A program made the translations under genes and the position numbers. Under the pieces are notes generated by a model. It saw nothing but the letters and a program-made list of their open reading frames with translations. It was not told the DNA's origin and searched no databases. Positions 46,695 to 54,460 of a stretch of DNA of 64,000 nucleotides are shown piece after piece. Within the stretch, counting starts at the first letter, position 1, and every line of letters begins with the position of its first letter. The stretch is from Synechococcus sp. 1G10 (GTDB taxonomy: Bacteria > Cyanobacteriota > Cyanobacteriia > PCC-6307 > Cyanobiaceae): NCBI RefSeq assembly GCF_002252625.1, contig NZ_NQKW01000007.1, positions 1 through 64,000 of the forward strand, given 5' to 3'.

Positions 46695-46952
46695 TCAGAG
46701 GACATCGATGAACGTTTCCGCGTCGACTTCTGCCTGGCGAAGAACGCTTCCAAGTGTCCCCACCGCCAGATCACGCCGATGGAGAGGTACCACGCATGTG
46801 ACGCTGGCGTCGCCACTTTCAGGGTTGGGGGACTGTCTTCGCAGCACCACATGGCTGCCTTTCCGACGCACGATCTCGAAACCGAGGCAACTTAGGCAAC
46901 GTTGACCTCGAAGGTGGTCAGCAGCCGGGGCGCCAGAGCAGGTTGCGGACAT
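46695..46952 (-). pseudogene. HicA-like toxin with lost N-terminus
   Basis: Core and end are good (CLGFEIVRRKGSHVVLRRQS with catalytic His, CVVPLHRRDLAVGTLGSVLR), but the family's first about 15 residues (LSGREVVK-type helix) are absent: homology starts at the hicB stop codon. The only in-frame ATG lies inside hicB. Probably a deletion fused the hicB end to the hicA middle. Confidence 0.6.
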
Positions 46953-47110
46953 TCCTCCAGGTAGAGCTCGGTGGCTTCGCGCAGGTTGGCCAGGGCTTCC
47001 TCGATGGTGTCGCCTTGGCTCGCGGTGCCGACCTCGGGGCACTCCGCCACGTAGACCTCATCTTCCCGGTACAGGATCGCCGTGAGGCGCTGGGGGGTGG
47101 CGGTCGTCAT
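46892..47110 (-). CDS. hicB: HicB antitoxin
   Basis: 72 aa: RLTAILYREDEVYVAECPEV, then GTASQGDTIEEALANLREAT, ELYLEECP, ending in LTTFEVNV. Complete HicB of the short type. The partner hicA downstream is damaged. Confidence 0.85.
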   Translation of the reverse strand: MTTATPQRLTAILYREDEVYVAECPEVGTASQGDTIEEALANLREATELYLEECPQPALAPRLLTTFEVNVA

Positions 47111-47331
47111 GGTCGCCGGGGTGGTTTGGCCTTCAGTCTGGCTGGTCTCAAACCGGCAACGCCACGTTGAGGGGCGCTGCGGCAGAGCCGGCGCCGCGGA
47201 TCCCGTAGAAGTCGGCAGGCTCCATGGCGAGGGCTGATCACGATTGTGGACCGCTTCCAGGAAGCCGTGTGGAAGGCGGCATGAGAGCGCAAGCTTGGTC
47301 TAGACTCGATATCGATCAACGGTGGGGTGTC
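47111..47331. other. Spacer between the hicB and vapB genes
   Basis: A weak match to the repeat edge (tctcaaaccggcaacgccac) occurs near 47149, so a decayed DUF3427 fragment may have been here. No gene is seen. The vapBC promoter should lie in the 3' part, near ctagactcgatat. Confidence 0.4.
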
Positions 47332-47592
47332 ATGCGCGCCAAGTTGTTCCGCAACGGCCGCAGCCAGGCGGTGCGGCTGCCGGCCGAGTTCCGCTTTGAG
47401 GGCACAGAGGTGGAGGTGCATCGCGATCCCGAGAGTGGCGCTGTGGTGCTCACACCGGTTCGACCATCGGCCCGCGCCTTGCTGGATCAAAGAGATGACC
47501 TGCTGCAGGAGCCTGGGTTCCAGGCCGAGCTGGAAGCGTTTTTCGAGGGGTTGCGCGACACGCGCCCTGCGGAACCGGTGGAGTTCATCTGA
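47332..47592 (+). CDS. vapB: VapB antitoxin (AbrB/MazE type)
   Basis: 86 aa, MRAKLFRNGRSQAVRLPAEF, the SpoVT/AbrB swapped-hairpin DNA-binding fold, with an acidic C-terminal toxin-binding tail. Stop and next start overlap (TGATG). Confidence 0.9.
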   Translation: MRAKLFRNGRSQAVRLPAEFRFEGTEVEVHRDPESGAVVLTPVRPSARALLDQRDDLLQEPGFQAELEAFFEGLRDTRPAEPVEFI

Positions 47593-47990
47593 TGGCTGCG
47601 GCAAAGGGGAGGCTGATGTTCGACACCAACGCCGTGAACGCCTTTCTGAAAGGCCTGTCGCCGTGCCTGGATACCTGGGTGCGTGAGCAATGCTGTTGCC
47701 TGTCGTCGATCGTGGTGGCGGAGATCCGTTACGGCCTGGAGAAGCTGCCGCCAACGTCGCGGTTGCAGGCGCTGGTGGAGAACACCCTCAAGACCCTGGA
47801 GATCCTGCCCTGGTCGGAAGCCTGCGCCAGGGTGTATGGCCGGCTGCGGGCCGATCTCGAGCGCAACGGGAAGCCGTTGGCGGCGATGGATCTGCTGATC
47901 GCCAGCCATGCCCTCAGCGAAGGTTGCGCCCTGGTGACGGCGGATCAGGCCTTTGCCAATGTGGCCGATCTGCACCTGGAGGCCTGGTAA
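47592..47990 (+). CDS. vapC: VapC toxin (PIN-domain endoribonuclease)
   Basis: 132 aa with all PIN acidic residues in view: Asp in LMFDTNAV, Glu in VVAEIRYGLEKL, Asp in AAMDLLIASHAL and Asp in LVTADQAF. Looks functional. VapC proteins of this type cut tRNA(fMet) or rRNA; the target is unknown here. Confidence 0.92.
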   Translation: MAAAKGRLMFDTNAVNAFLKGLSPCLDTWVREQCCCLSSIVVAEIRYGLEKLPPTSRLQALVENTLKTLEILPWSEACARVYGRLRADLERNGKPLAAMDLLIASHALSEGCALVTADQAFANVADLHLEAW

Positions 47991-48042
47991 TGGCCAGCAG
48001 GCAGGGGTTGGCCAGGTGCCTTCCTACTTGGCGTTCTGCCCC

Positions 48043-48345
48043 CCCTCAAACCGCCAACGCCATCACCGGCAGCCACGCCGCCGGGATCTCCCGCTCCCCC
48101 TCGTGACTCTCGTAGCGCGCAACCCCCAGGCAAACGAAAGGCTCGGTGACCGTGCCCTGCCGGCTCTGCTCTGGCTCTCCCAATGGAACCGGGAGGGGCC
48201 GAGGGCCAGGTCGCGGGTGCGGGTGGTTGGGGAGGAGAGGGCTTCGCTTTTGCGCAGGGTGATGAACAGAAGGCCGATGATGGTGGGCTGGTGCCAGCGC
48301 ACGCCTTCGCGTTGGATCCAGGAGGCTTCTCATTCCCTCACGACC
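48043..48345 (-). repeat. DUF3427 3'-end fragment H
   Basis: Edge caaaccgccaacgccatcac, then text close to fragment G but with internal deletions, including most of the IRWRL coding part. Reaches the TLRKSEALSSPTTRTRDLAL segment and ends just before a HEPN gene. Confidence 0.85.
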
Positions 48346-48355
48346 AGGCTGTTCG

Positions 48356-48712
48356 TCAGGACAGAACGGTCTTCAGCTGAAGGATCAGCAGCGGCAATTC
48401 CACCTGGATCACATCCCACACCACATCAAGATCGACTCCCAGGTAGGCGTGGATGAGTTGATTGCGCATCGCGATGATCTCCCGCCAGGGGATCTCAGGA
48501 TGAGCCAGCTTCACCTCCTCTGGGATGCGAGTGGCGGCCTCGCCGATCAGCTCGATGTTGCGAAGAACGGCGTCCTGCATCAGCTGATTTGCCTCGAACT
48601 GTGCACGGTCCAGCTCAGCGCAGTAGCGCACGGCACGATGGGCAAACCGATCCATGTCCTGCGCATAGAGGCGCCAGTCATGTTTCGGACTGCCATCAGA
48701 GGGGGATGGCAT
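48356..48712 (-). CDS. HEPN (DUF86-type) toxin
   Basis: 118 aa with the RxxxxH ribonuclease motif in AMRNQLIHAYLGVDLDVVWD. The upstream helix AVLRNIELIGEAATRIPEEV is typical. The only DUF86-type HEPN gene in the window without a visible lesion. Overlaps the MNT gene by 17 bp. Confidence 0.88.
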   Translation of the reverse strand: MPSPSDGSPKHDWRLYAQDMDRFAHRAVRYCAELDRAQFEANQLMQDAVLRNIELIGEAATRIPEEVKLAHPEIPWREIIAMRNQLIHAYLGVDLDVVWDVIQVELPLLILQLKTVLS

Positions 48713-48992
48713 CCGCCTCCACCGCAGACCTGAGCTCCTGCCGGAGTGCTTGTTCTGTCACCAGATCGACAGGTTGCTGGAGCAGATCTTCCAGGAACAG
48801 CTGAAGGCCATAGAAGCGTCTGGCGGTGGCAGGGCCGTCGAAGGCCACCAGCAGATCCACATCGCTGCCCGGTGTTGCTGTGCCACGCGCCCAGGAGCCG
48901 AATAATCGCAGGCTGTGCACGCCGAAACGCTCACTCCAGACGGGCGCGTGCTGGCGTAACTGGCTGATCAACGTTTCTGAACTGACGTCCAT
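48696..48992 (-). CDS. MNT nucleotidyltransferase antitoxin
   Basis: 98 aa from ATG 48992 (MDVSSETLISQLRQHAPVWS). The signature LRLFGSWARGTATPGSDVDL is intact with both Asp, and PVDLVTEQAL follows. The open frame further upstream reads through repeat I and is rejected. Confidence 0.87.
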   Translation of the reverse strand: MDVSSETLISQLRQHAPVWSERFGVHSLRLFGSWARGTATPGSDVDLLVAFDGPATARRFYGLQLFLEDLLQQPVDLVTEQALRQELRSAVEADAIPL

Positions 48993-49029
48993 GGCCGGCA
49001 AGGAACGCTCAGGAGTGATCTGGCATGAG

Positions 49030-49112
49030 GCTAAACCGCCACCGCCAGCTCCAGATAGAAGCACCCCGGAATCTCCCGCTGCAGCCGCCAGCGAATCGCC
49101 ATCGGGAGATCG
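49030..49112 (-). repeat. DUF3427 3'-end fragment I
   Basis: Short copy: edge taaaccgccaccgccagctc, then about 60 bp of the terminal coding region up to atcgccatcggg. Confidence 0.82.
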
Positions 49113-49125
49113 CCTCCGCAGAAGC

Positions 49126-49470
49126 TCAGCGCGGCGCGCGAATTTCGACCCAGGGTTCCCCTTCGCCAAGGCTGGCCACAGCCAGCTCAAGGGTGCGCAG
49201 CAGCACGGACTGAAGAGCCTGGTTGGAACTGTTCCCCACACGAAGCCAGATCACCTGGGGTGGTGGGCCCTGCTCGAAGAGGAGATGCAGGAAGTCGCGA
49301 TCCTTCGTCATCACCACTGCGCCTGCCGATCTGGCCTGGGCGAAGATCTCCCGGTCATCCGCATTCCTGAGGCCGAGCTCTCTGACTGGCACCGCCTGGA
49401 TCGGAGTGAATTGTGCTGTGATCCAACTCGCGAGGTCTGGTGACAACTGAGCATCAAGCCAGAGAATCAC
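49126..49470 (-). CDS. DUF5615 PIN-like toxin
   Basis: 114 aa: MILWLDAQLSPDLASWITAQ, Asp of the PIN-like fold in WLDAQLSP and in VVMTKDRDFLHLL. Members partner DUF433 antitoxins. Coupled to the antitoxin by a 4-bp overlap. Its 3' end is also found, detached, at 43864-43960. Confidence 0.85.
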   Translation of the reverse strand: MILWLDAQLSPDLASWITAQFTPIQAVPVRELGLRNADDREIFAQARSAGAVVMTKDRDFLHLLFEQGPPPQVIWLRVGNSSNQALQSVLLRTLELAVASLGEGEPWVEIRAPR

Positions 49471-49685
49471 GCCACCAGAACAGGGTGGTTCAACTCGCGG
49501 GCGGCGTAGCTGAGGGCCGCCTGCAGATCTTCCGGCTCAAGATCAGGAAGCTCGGAGAGGATCTGATCGGGGGAGAGCCCAGCGGCATAAAGATCGAGCA
49601 CATCGCTCACGCGGATCCGCATGCCTCTGATGCAGGGCTTGCCACCGCACTGGGCTGGGTTGTGGGTAATGCGCGAATGAGCCAT
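49467..49685 (-). CDS. DUF433 antitoxin
   Basis: 72 aa, MAHSRITHNPAQCGGKPCIR, then GMRIRVSDVLDLYAAGLSPD and LPDLEPEDLQAALSYAAREL. This is the winged-helix DUF433 fold (VapB45-like). Complete. Confidence 0.88.
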   Translation of the reverse strand: MAHSRITHNPAQCGGKPCIRGMRIRVSDVLDLYAAGLSPDQILSELPDLEPEDLQAALSYAARELNHPVLVA

Positions 49686-49708
49686 TGCAACAAGCTAGCG
49701 GCTTCAGC

Positions 49709-49825
49709 CCTCCTCACACCGCCACTGCCAGCTCCGGATAGAAGGCCTCCGGAATCGCCCGCTGCAGCCGCCAGCGAATCGGCAAAGCCCAGGCACAGGA
49801 ACGGCAGCGTGGAGCCGCCGCATCT
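49709..49825 (-). repeat. DUF3427 3'-end fragment J
   Basis: Edge tcacaccgccactgccagct, then the terminal coding region with an internal deletion of about 45 bp relative to fragment E, joined to the aggcacaggaacggcagcgt part. Same relative position (after DUF433, before HEPN-MNT) as fragment E. Confidence 0.85.
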
Positions 49826-49903
49826 TGAGTGATGGGGAGGGATAGGCCCATCCAGGCGTTGGATGCGTTCAAGTCGCTGGCTAAGGCCTTGGGGTGTCTT
49901 TGC

Positions 49904-50194
49904 TCAGCACATCCTGCAGAGAGGTTTTGAGGCCAGGGAGGTCATTCTGGATCGCATCCCAGAGTTGCGTGTACCCACGATGCGGCGGAGATCCGGGATG
50001 ACAGTAAGAACGCTGGGATCGGCATCCAGGGCCCGCTTGAGTGCCTCTCCGATGATTTCGAACTTACGTTCTACGGCTGACTGGATCAGTTCATCGTCAA
50101 GGTAGTGATCAAGGGTGCAGTTCACAATGAAGCGCTCAATCGACTCGATGGCCTCAAAGGCGTCATGCAGGCGTTTCAGCGCCTCCATTCGCAT
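49904..50194 (-). pseudogene. HEPN (DUF86-type) toxin lacking the catalytic RxxxxH (copy 2)
   Basis: The N-terminal two thirds are intact (MRMEALKRLHDAFEAIESIE, then DDELIQSAVERKFEIIGEAL), but after IVGTRN a deletion of about 50 bp removes the IIHVYETVDQLILWD segment and shifts frame into SGMRSRMTSLASK. The active site is lost. Copy 1 (44299-44651) has the opposite damage. Confidence 0.8.
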
Positions 50195-50196
50195 GT

Positions 50197-50523
50197 TCAG
50201 AGTTCCAGGAGAAGCCGCCGTGACGCGTCCACGTCTTTGCGGAAATAGGGATTGTGGATCATGGATTCCGTCAGGAGATCCACCGGACGGCCGAAGAGGG
50301 CTTCCAATTCATCGGCGAAGGAACAGAAGCGCCGGGCATAGCCCGGTTCTCGTTGGCCCGTTATCTGCACGATGAAGTCCAGGTCACTGCTGGCAGGGTC
50401 AAACAGGCCCTTCGCCGCCGAGCCGAACACTTCAAGCCGATCCACGCCGTAGCGGTCGCACAGGTGCCTGAGCGGCTCCAGCCGGTCGACCAGCAAGGGC
50501 AGCAGTGGGGCAGCCGTTTCCAT
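50197..50523 (-). CDS. MNT nucleotidyltransferase antitoxin (copy 2)
   Basis: 108 aa, near-identical to 44654-44980 (for example Q-I-T-G for Q-M-T-G, N-P-Y-F for N-P-F-F). Metal motif VFGSAAKGLFDPASSDLDFI intact. Its HEPN partner follows after 2 bp. Confidence 0.88.
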   Translation of the reverse strand: METAAPLLPLLVDRLEPLRHLCDRYGVDRLEVFGSAAKGLFDPASSDLDFIVQITGQREPGYARRFCSFADELEALFGRPVDLLTESMIHNPYFRKDVDASRRLLLEL

Positions 50524-50550
50524 TGAGTCAGGTTAGTGGAGTCCTGGGTT

Positions 50551-50579
50551 CCCTCACACCGCCACCGCCAGCTCCGGAG
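50551..50579 (-). repeat. DUF3427 3'-end fragment K (minimal)
   Basis: Only the outermost edge is left: ccctcacaccgccaccgcca and gctccgga, coding ...PPELAVAV-stop on the minus strand. The damaged hicA frame upstream now runs into it. Confidence 0.75.
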
Positions 50580-50614
50580 GAGATGCCACTGAGGCGGCCA
50601 TCAATCGTGCGGGA

Positions 50615-50835
50615 TCAAAGAACTCTGAGGAACTCACTGACGTCGACCTGAGCCTAGCGAAAAGGCCTGCGAGGGTGCCCACCTTGACCGTTCGATGCAA
50701 CGGAATCACGCAACCCCGGCTACCGCAGCGCATCACCATATGGCTCCGTTCTGCCGGACAGCGCTGAACCCCAGGCGTTCCAATGCCCGAATAACCTCCC
50801 GACCAGAAAGGTGCGGAAGTTCAGGTATGGGCAGG
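50615..50835 (-). pseudogene. HicA-like toxin with several lesions
   Basis: Across three frames one reads LPHLSGREVIRALERLGFSA, VRQNG(S)H, RGCVIPLHRTVKVGTLAGL and QVDVSEFLRVL. One base is missing at the GSH motif (giving GAIW-stop), and there is a second frameshift plus a stop (TAG) before AQVDV. Clearly dead. The intact hicB lies upstream. Confidence 0.75.
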
Positions 50836-51027
50836 AATGCTGAACATCGTGACCAGTGGGTGGCCCGTCACAGCGAGTGGGAACTCCTCGAGATACAAAG
50901 ATGTCGCCTCACGCAGATTTGCAAGTGCTTCATCAATGGACTCGCCCTCGCTTGCGGTGCCGGTTTCGGGGTTGTAGGCCAAATAGCCGCCTTCTTCGGC
51001 TGGGATGAGCACGGCTGTCAGTTCCAT
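50821..51027 (-). CDS. hicB: HicB antitoxin
   Basis: 68 aa, MELTAVLIPAEEGGYLAYNP, then ETGTASEGESIDEALANLRE and ATSLYLEEFP. Complete short HicB; the partner hicA downstream is a pseudogene. Confidence 0.83.
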   Translation of the reverse strand: MELTAVLIPAEEGGYLAYNPETGTASEGESIDEALANLREATSLYLEEFPLAVTGHPLVTMFSIPAHT

Positions 51028-51057
51028 GGACCTACGGCTTTCACTCCATCCTGACAG

Positions 51058-51180
51058 GGCTGGCAGCGGTCGCCAGCTCCCGATAATCTGCCCCCTGAAT
51101 CTTTTGCTGCAGCCGCCATCCTTGATAGCTCATTCGCTATCAGCCGTTTGCCCTCATGGGTCTCGTAGCTAGCGGAGCCA
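51058..51180 (-). repeat. DUF3427 3'-end fragment L (diverged)
   Basis: Recognisable only in outline: cgccagctcccgataatctg, ctgcagccgccatccttgat, then a cgtttgccctcatggg segment. The most worn copy in the array. Confidence 0.6.
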
Positions 51181-51260
51181 AGACGCTACAACGGCTTGGT
51201 GACACTGCCTTGCTTGCAGTACTCGCATACATAGCCCTGGCCGGAGGGAAGGAGCGGGCT

Positions 51261-51440
51261 TCAACTTGCGCCGAGGCTGGCGAGAATCTTGCATGCCAGC
51301 GGTTCCTTGATTTCATTGTGCCTGGGAACGGCTTCCTTCACACCAGTGGCTGGATTGATCCAGATGGAGTGTGAAGCACCTTCCCTTTTGAGGAGACATC
51401 CAGCCATGCGTAGCCGCCGTTCAAGATCGCGGCGTTTCAT
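51261..51440 (-). CDS. hicA: HicA mRNA interferase toxin (copy 2)
   Basis: 59 aa, MKRRDLERRLRMAGCLLKRE, active-site GASHSIW and the same end as copy 1 at 43161-43340. Overlaps the hicB stop by 4 bp. Appears functional. Confidence 0.9.
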   Translation of the reverse strand: MKRRDLERRLRMAGCLLKREGASHSIWINPATGVKEAVPRHNEIKEPLACKILASLGAS

Positions 51441-51655
51441 CCGATCTGCAGGGGCATGCGCACGGCATCAGCTGGAAGGCCACGGCTGACATCAGCCTCA
51501 CGATCTTCGAGGAGAAGCTCAATGGCGGCCTGCAGATCATTCCTTGCTTCCTCCAAAGATTCTCCCTGGCCATTGGCGCCGGGAATCTCAAGGCAGATCG
51601 CCCAGAAGCCACCCTCCGGAGCAGGCTCGATCACGGCAGTGAGTTCCCCTTTCAT
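51437..51655 (-). CDS. hicB: HicB antitoxin (copy 2)
   Basis: 72 aa, MKGELTAVIEPAPEGGFWAI, differing from copy 1 at a handful of positions (ESLEEARNDL for ESMEEARKDL). About 115 bp separate its start from the stop of the DUF3427 helicase gene. Confidence 0.88.
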   Translation of the reverse strand: MKGELTAVIEPAPEGGFWAICLEIPGANGQGESLEEARNDLQAAIELLLEDREADVSRGLPADAVRMPLQIG

Positions 51656-51771
51656 CAGATCCGCCCCAGTTACACGTTCGAATGATTTTAGGTGCAAAGA
51701 AGTTTGTCAGCAGCCAGGGTTTGACCACGTGTCTTTTCTCTTGACGCGGTCGCCTCCATTCGACTGTCAGC

Positions 51772-53822
51772 TCAAACCGCCACCGCCAGCTCCGGATAGA
51801 AGCCCCCCGGAATCGCCCTCTGCAGCCGCCAACGGATCGCCATCGGCCGCTCGCCCTCATGGCTCACGTAGTCGGCAAAGCCGAGGCACAGGAACGGCAG
51901 CGTGACGCCGCCGCGCCGGTTCTCCTCCCGCACCAGCAACAGCACGCGGCTGCTGCGCTCGCGATGGTGGATATAGCGCTGGCCGGTGGCTGAGGCTTCG
52001 CGGGTGAGGCTCTGGCTCTCCCAGTGGAACTCAGTTCGGGAAATGGCGTAGTCGTTGTAGCGGGTGGTGGGGGAGAACAACCGCTCACTCTTCTTGAGGG
52101 TGATGAAGAACACGTCGCAGCGCGACGCCTCATCAAAGCCGAAGGCTTCTGCGCAGCAGTAGAACACCCCCTCCCGGCCCGGGAAGGGGCGGGCTTCGTG
52201 CAATAAGCCGAACGCCGCGAACACCTCGGCGCGGGAATAGCGGCCGTGGAGCTTCAAGGGCACGGGCGGGGCTGGTTCGGCGGCGGCCACAAACGGCCAT
52301 TCGAGCGGCGCCACCAGGTGATCGGTGCGCTCCAGCAGCAGCGCGAACAGCTCCACCAGCTCGGCGCGGATGGCGCAAGCGGCCCAGAGCCGCACCAGGG
52401 CTTCGGGCAGGGGCAGGTGCTGGCGGCCACTGCCCCAGAGCTGGGCCAGCAGCATCCGCCACTGGCGCTCCGCACACAGCTCCAACCCCGCCGGATCGGG
52501 CGCCACGGGCCGCTGCAGCTGATCCACCAGCCAGCGCAGGCGCTCGGGGTCGTCGAGATGCAGCAGGCCGCCGGCGATGCCACGCCCCAACCGCTTCTCA
52601 TCCGGCGTGGGCTCCCCGGAGGCCGCCGCCGCCCCCCAGCCCAGCTCCCGCTGAAGCAATGCCCAACACCCCGCCACCCGATAAAACTCCCCCAGCTCCA
52701 TGCCGAGCCCGTCGAGCAGCGCCGCCAGCGAGCAGGCCCCGAGGCGGCGGCATTCGGTCAGCAGCTGGGGCCGGCGGCTGGGCAGCGACTCGCGCAGATT
52801 GGAAAGCACCCGCTCCGTGGAGACGCGATCGAGCTGGAGGCTGCAGCCGGCGGGGAGGAAGGGGAAGCCGGTTTCGAGCTGCTGGCGCAGCTGATCGCGG
52901 GTGCCGCCGAGCAGGGCGCGGTAGCGGAGGTCGTGGCGGAAGCGGCGGTGGGCCTGGCCAATGAAATCCAGAACGGTGAGGCAGCTCTTGCCCGGGCAGA
53001 GGCGCAGACCGCGGCCGAGCTGCTGGAGGAACACGATCGCGCTCTCGGTGGGCCGCAGGAACAGCACGGTGTCGATCTCGGGGATGTCGAGGCCTTCGTT
53101 GAACAGGTCGACGGCGAAGAGGATCTGCAGCTCTCCGGACCTGAGGCGGCGGATCTGCTCGGCGCGCTCGTCGCGGGAGCTGGAGGCATCCAGGGAGGCG
53201 GCGCGCAGGCCGACCTCGGCACATTTGCGGGCCATCCAGCTGGCGTGCTCCACGCTCACGCAGAAGCCCAGGGCCCGCATCGTGGGCACGTTCGTGATCT
53301 TGGCGGACAGTTCGCGCAGGATCAGGCGCAGGCGGGCGTCGTCGGCGGTGTAGAGGTTGGAGAGGGCCTCGGTGGCGTAGCCGTTGCGGCGCCATTCGAT
53401 GCGCGAGAGGTCGGTGCCGTCGTGGAGGCCGAAGTAGTGGAAGGGGCACAGCAGGCCCTGGTCGAGGGCGCTCCAGAGCCGCAGCTCGGCGGCGGTGTGG
53501 CCCCCGAACCAATGGAGGATGTCGAGCCCGTCTGTGCGTTCGGGGGTGGCGGTGAGGCCGAGCAGCAGGGACGGCGCCAGGTGGGCCAGCCAGCGCTCGT
53601 AGCTGGAGGCGGCGGCGTGGTGGAACTCATCGACGATCACCACGTCGAAGGTGCCCGGCGCCAGGCCCGCCGGATCGATCCCCGCGAGCGACTGCACCGA
53701 GGCGAACACATGGCGCCCCTGGCCGGGACGCTGGCCATCCACCAGCAGCTCACCGAAGGAGCCATCGCGCAGCACCTGGCGGAAGGTGGCGAGGCTCTGC
53801 TGGTACGGCCCGCTGAAAAGGT
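51772..53822 (-). pseudogene. DUF3427 SF2 helicase, 5'-truncated (source of the repeats)
   Basis: A 667-codon open frame (from GTG 53775; homology starts at HLFSGPYQQSLATFRQ near 53822) covering helicase motif II DEFHH, motif III LTATPERTD, motif VI QQLGRGLRLCPGK and the full DUF3427 domain, ending FYPELAVAV. Walker A and any nuclease domain that would come first are missing, so it cannot hydrolyse ATP. Its last 30-450 bp recur at least eleven times downstream between TA genes. It is paralogous to the C-terminal part of the 54.5-58.3 kb gene but only distantly related in sequence. Confidence 0.85.
52135..52162. repeat. Small dispersed repeat inside the DUF3427 gene
   Basis: Plus strand aaagccgaaggcttctgcgc and agcagtag; on the coding strand it stays in frame as YCCAEAFGF. 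Confidence 0.65.
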
Positions 53823-53906
53823 GGCACTGACTACTGAGCGGGAGTACGCCTGTTCTCCAGGATCTTCGAGACGCTGCATCTAGTGTTGCCAGAACTTTCA
53901 GACGCC

Positions 53907-54308
53907 ATGGCTGCTCAGCTCACATGGGTCACGACCCCTGCGCTCGGCCAGGGGAGATCAAGCGGTGGCAGTGCTGCCGCTGAACTGTTCGAGGGCGGTG
54001 GCAGCCAGCGCAGAAGGACCCTCCTGGAGACCCTCGTACGGGAGATCTGCCAGAACAGCACGGATCAGCGCCGCGGCAGAAAGGCTGCGGAGGTCTGCTT
54101 CGACCTGATCCTTCTGCGAGGGCAGGAGCGTGATGCTTTTCTCTCCGCCATGAACTGGGAGGCGCTGCGTCCCCATCTGGCTGCCGTGCGAGGGGGAGGC
54201 GGAGCAGCGCTGACCCTGCGTGCCGGTCTTGAGGCGATGGAGGCCGAAACTCTGGTCTGCCTCCGCATCAGTGACAACATTACGACGGACTTGAGTAGAG
54301 ATAACTGA
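53907..54308 (+). pseudogene. GHKL-type ATPase, N-terminal fragment
   Basis: 133 codons from ATG 53907: RRTLLETLVREICQNSTDQR has the E-x-x-Q-N-x-x-D nucleotide/metal box of HSP90-like ATPases, followed by VCFDLILLRGQERDAFLSAM and a degraded ISDNITTDLS where the family has an I-x-D-x-x-T-T-G-L-x-G box. The rest (usually several hundred residues) is missing and AT-rich DNA begins here. Proteins of this look occur in defence islands; the fragment is not functional. Confidence 0.6.
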
Positions 54309-54460
54309 CTTCTCGCCAGGAGGGGGAGCGCAATGCCGAAAGATTGGATAGAGTAAAGCAAGCAACCCAGTATTAGATTCAGAGTATACTCAGTTTTTTG
54401 TATTTCAGTTAGCCCTAAGAGGTCCACGGCCAGAGACGTCACTTTTTCAAAATACAACCG
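54309..54460. other. AT-rich leader of the giant helicase gene
   Basis: Base composition drops sharply at about 54300. Likely holds the promoter of the following gene; a tagagtaaag... / ttagattcagagtatact stretch offers a possible -10 element (TATACT, near 54390). No coding sequence seen. Confidence 0.45.

Noticed and set aside
40424-53822. Integron with attC sites
   Set aside because: The separating repeats are coding fragments with readable protein text and variable length. No tyrosine integrase was seen and no attC-like hairpin with conserved ends was evident.
52246-53883. 545-codon open frame on the plus strand
   Set aside because: Antisense to clear SF2 helicase motifs; composition is Gly/Gln/Glu-rich without any domain.
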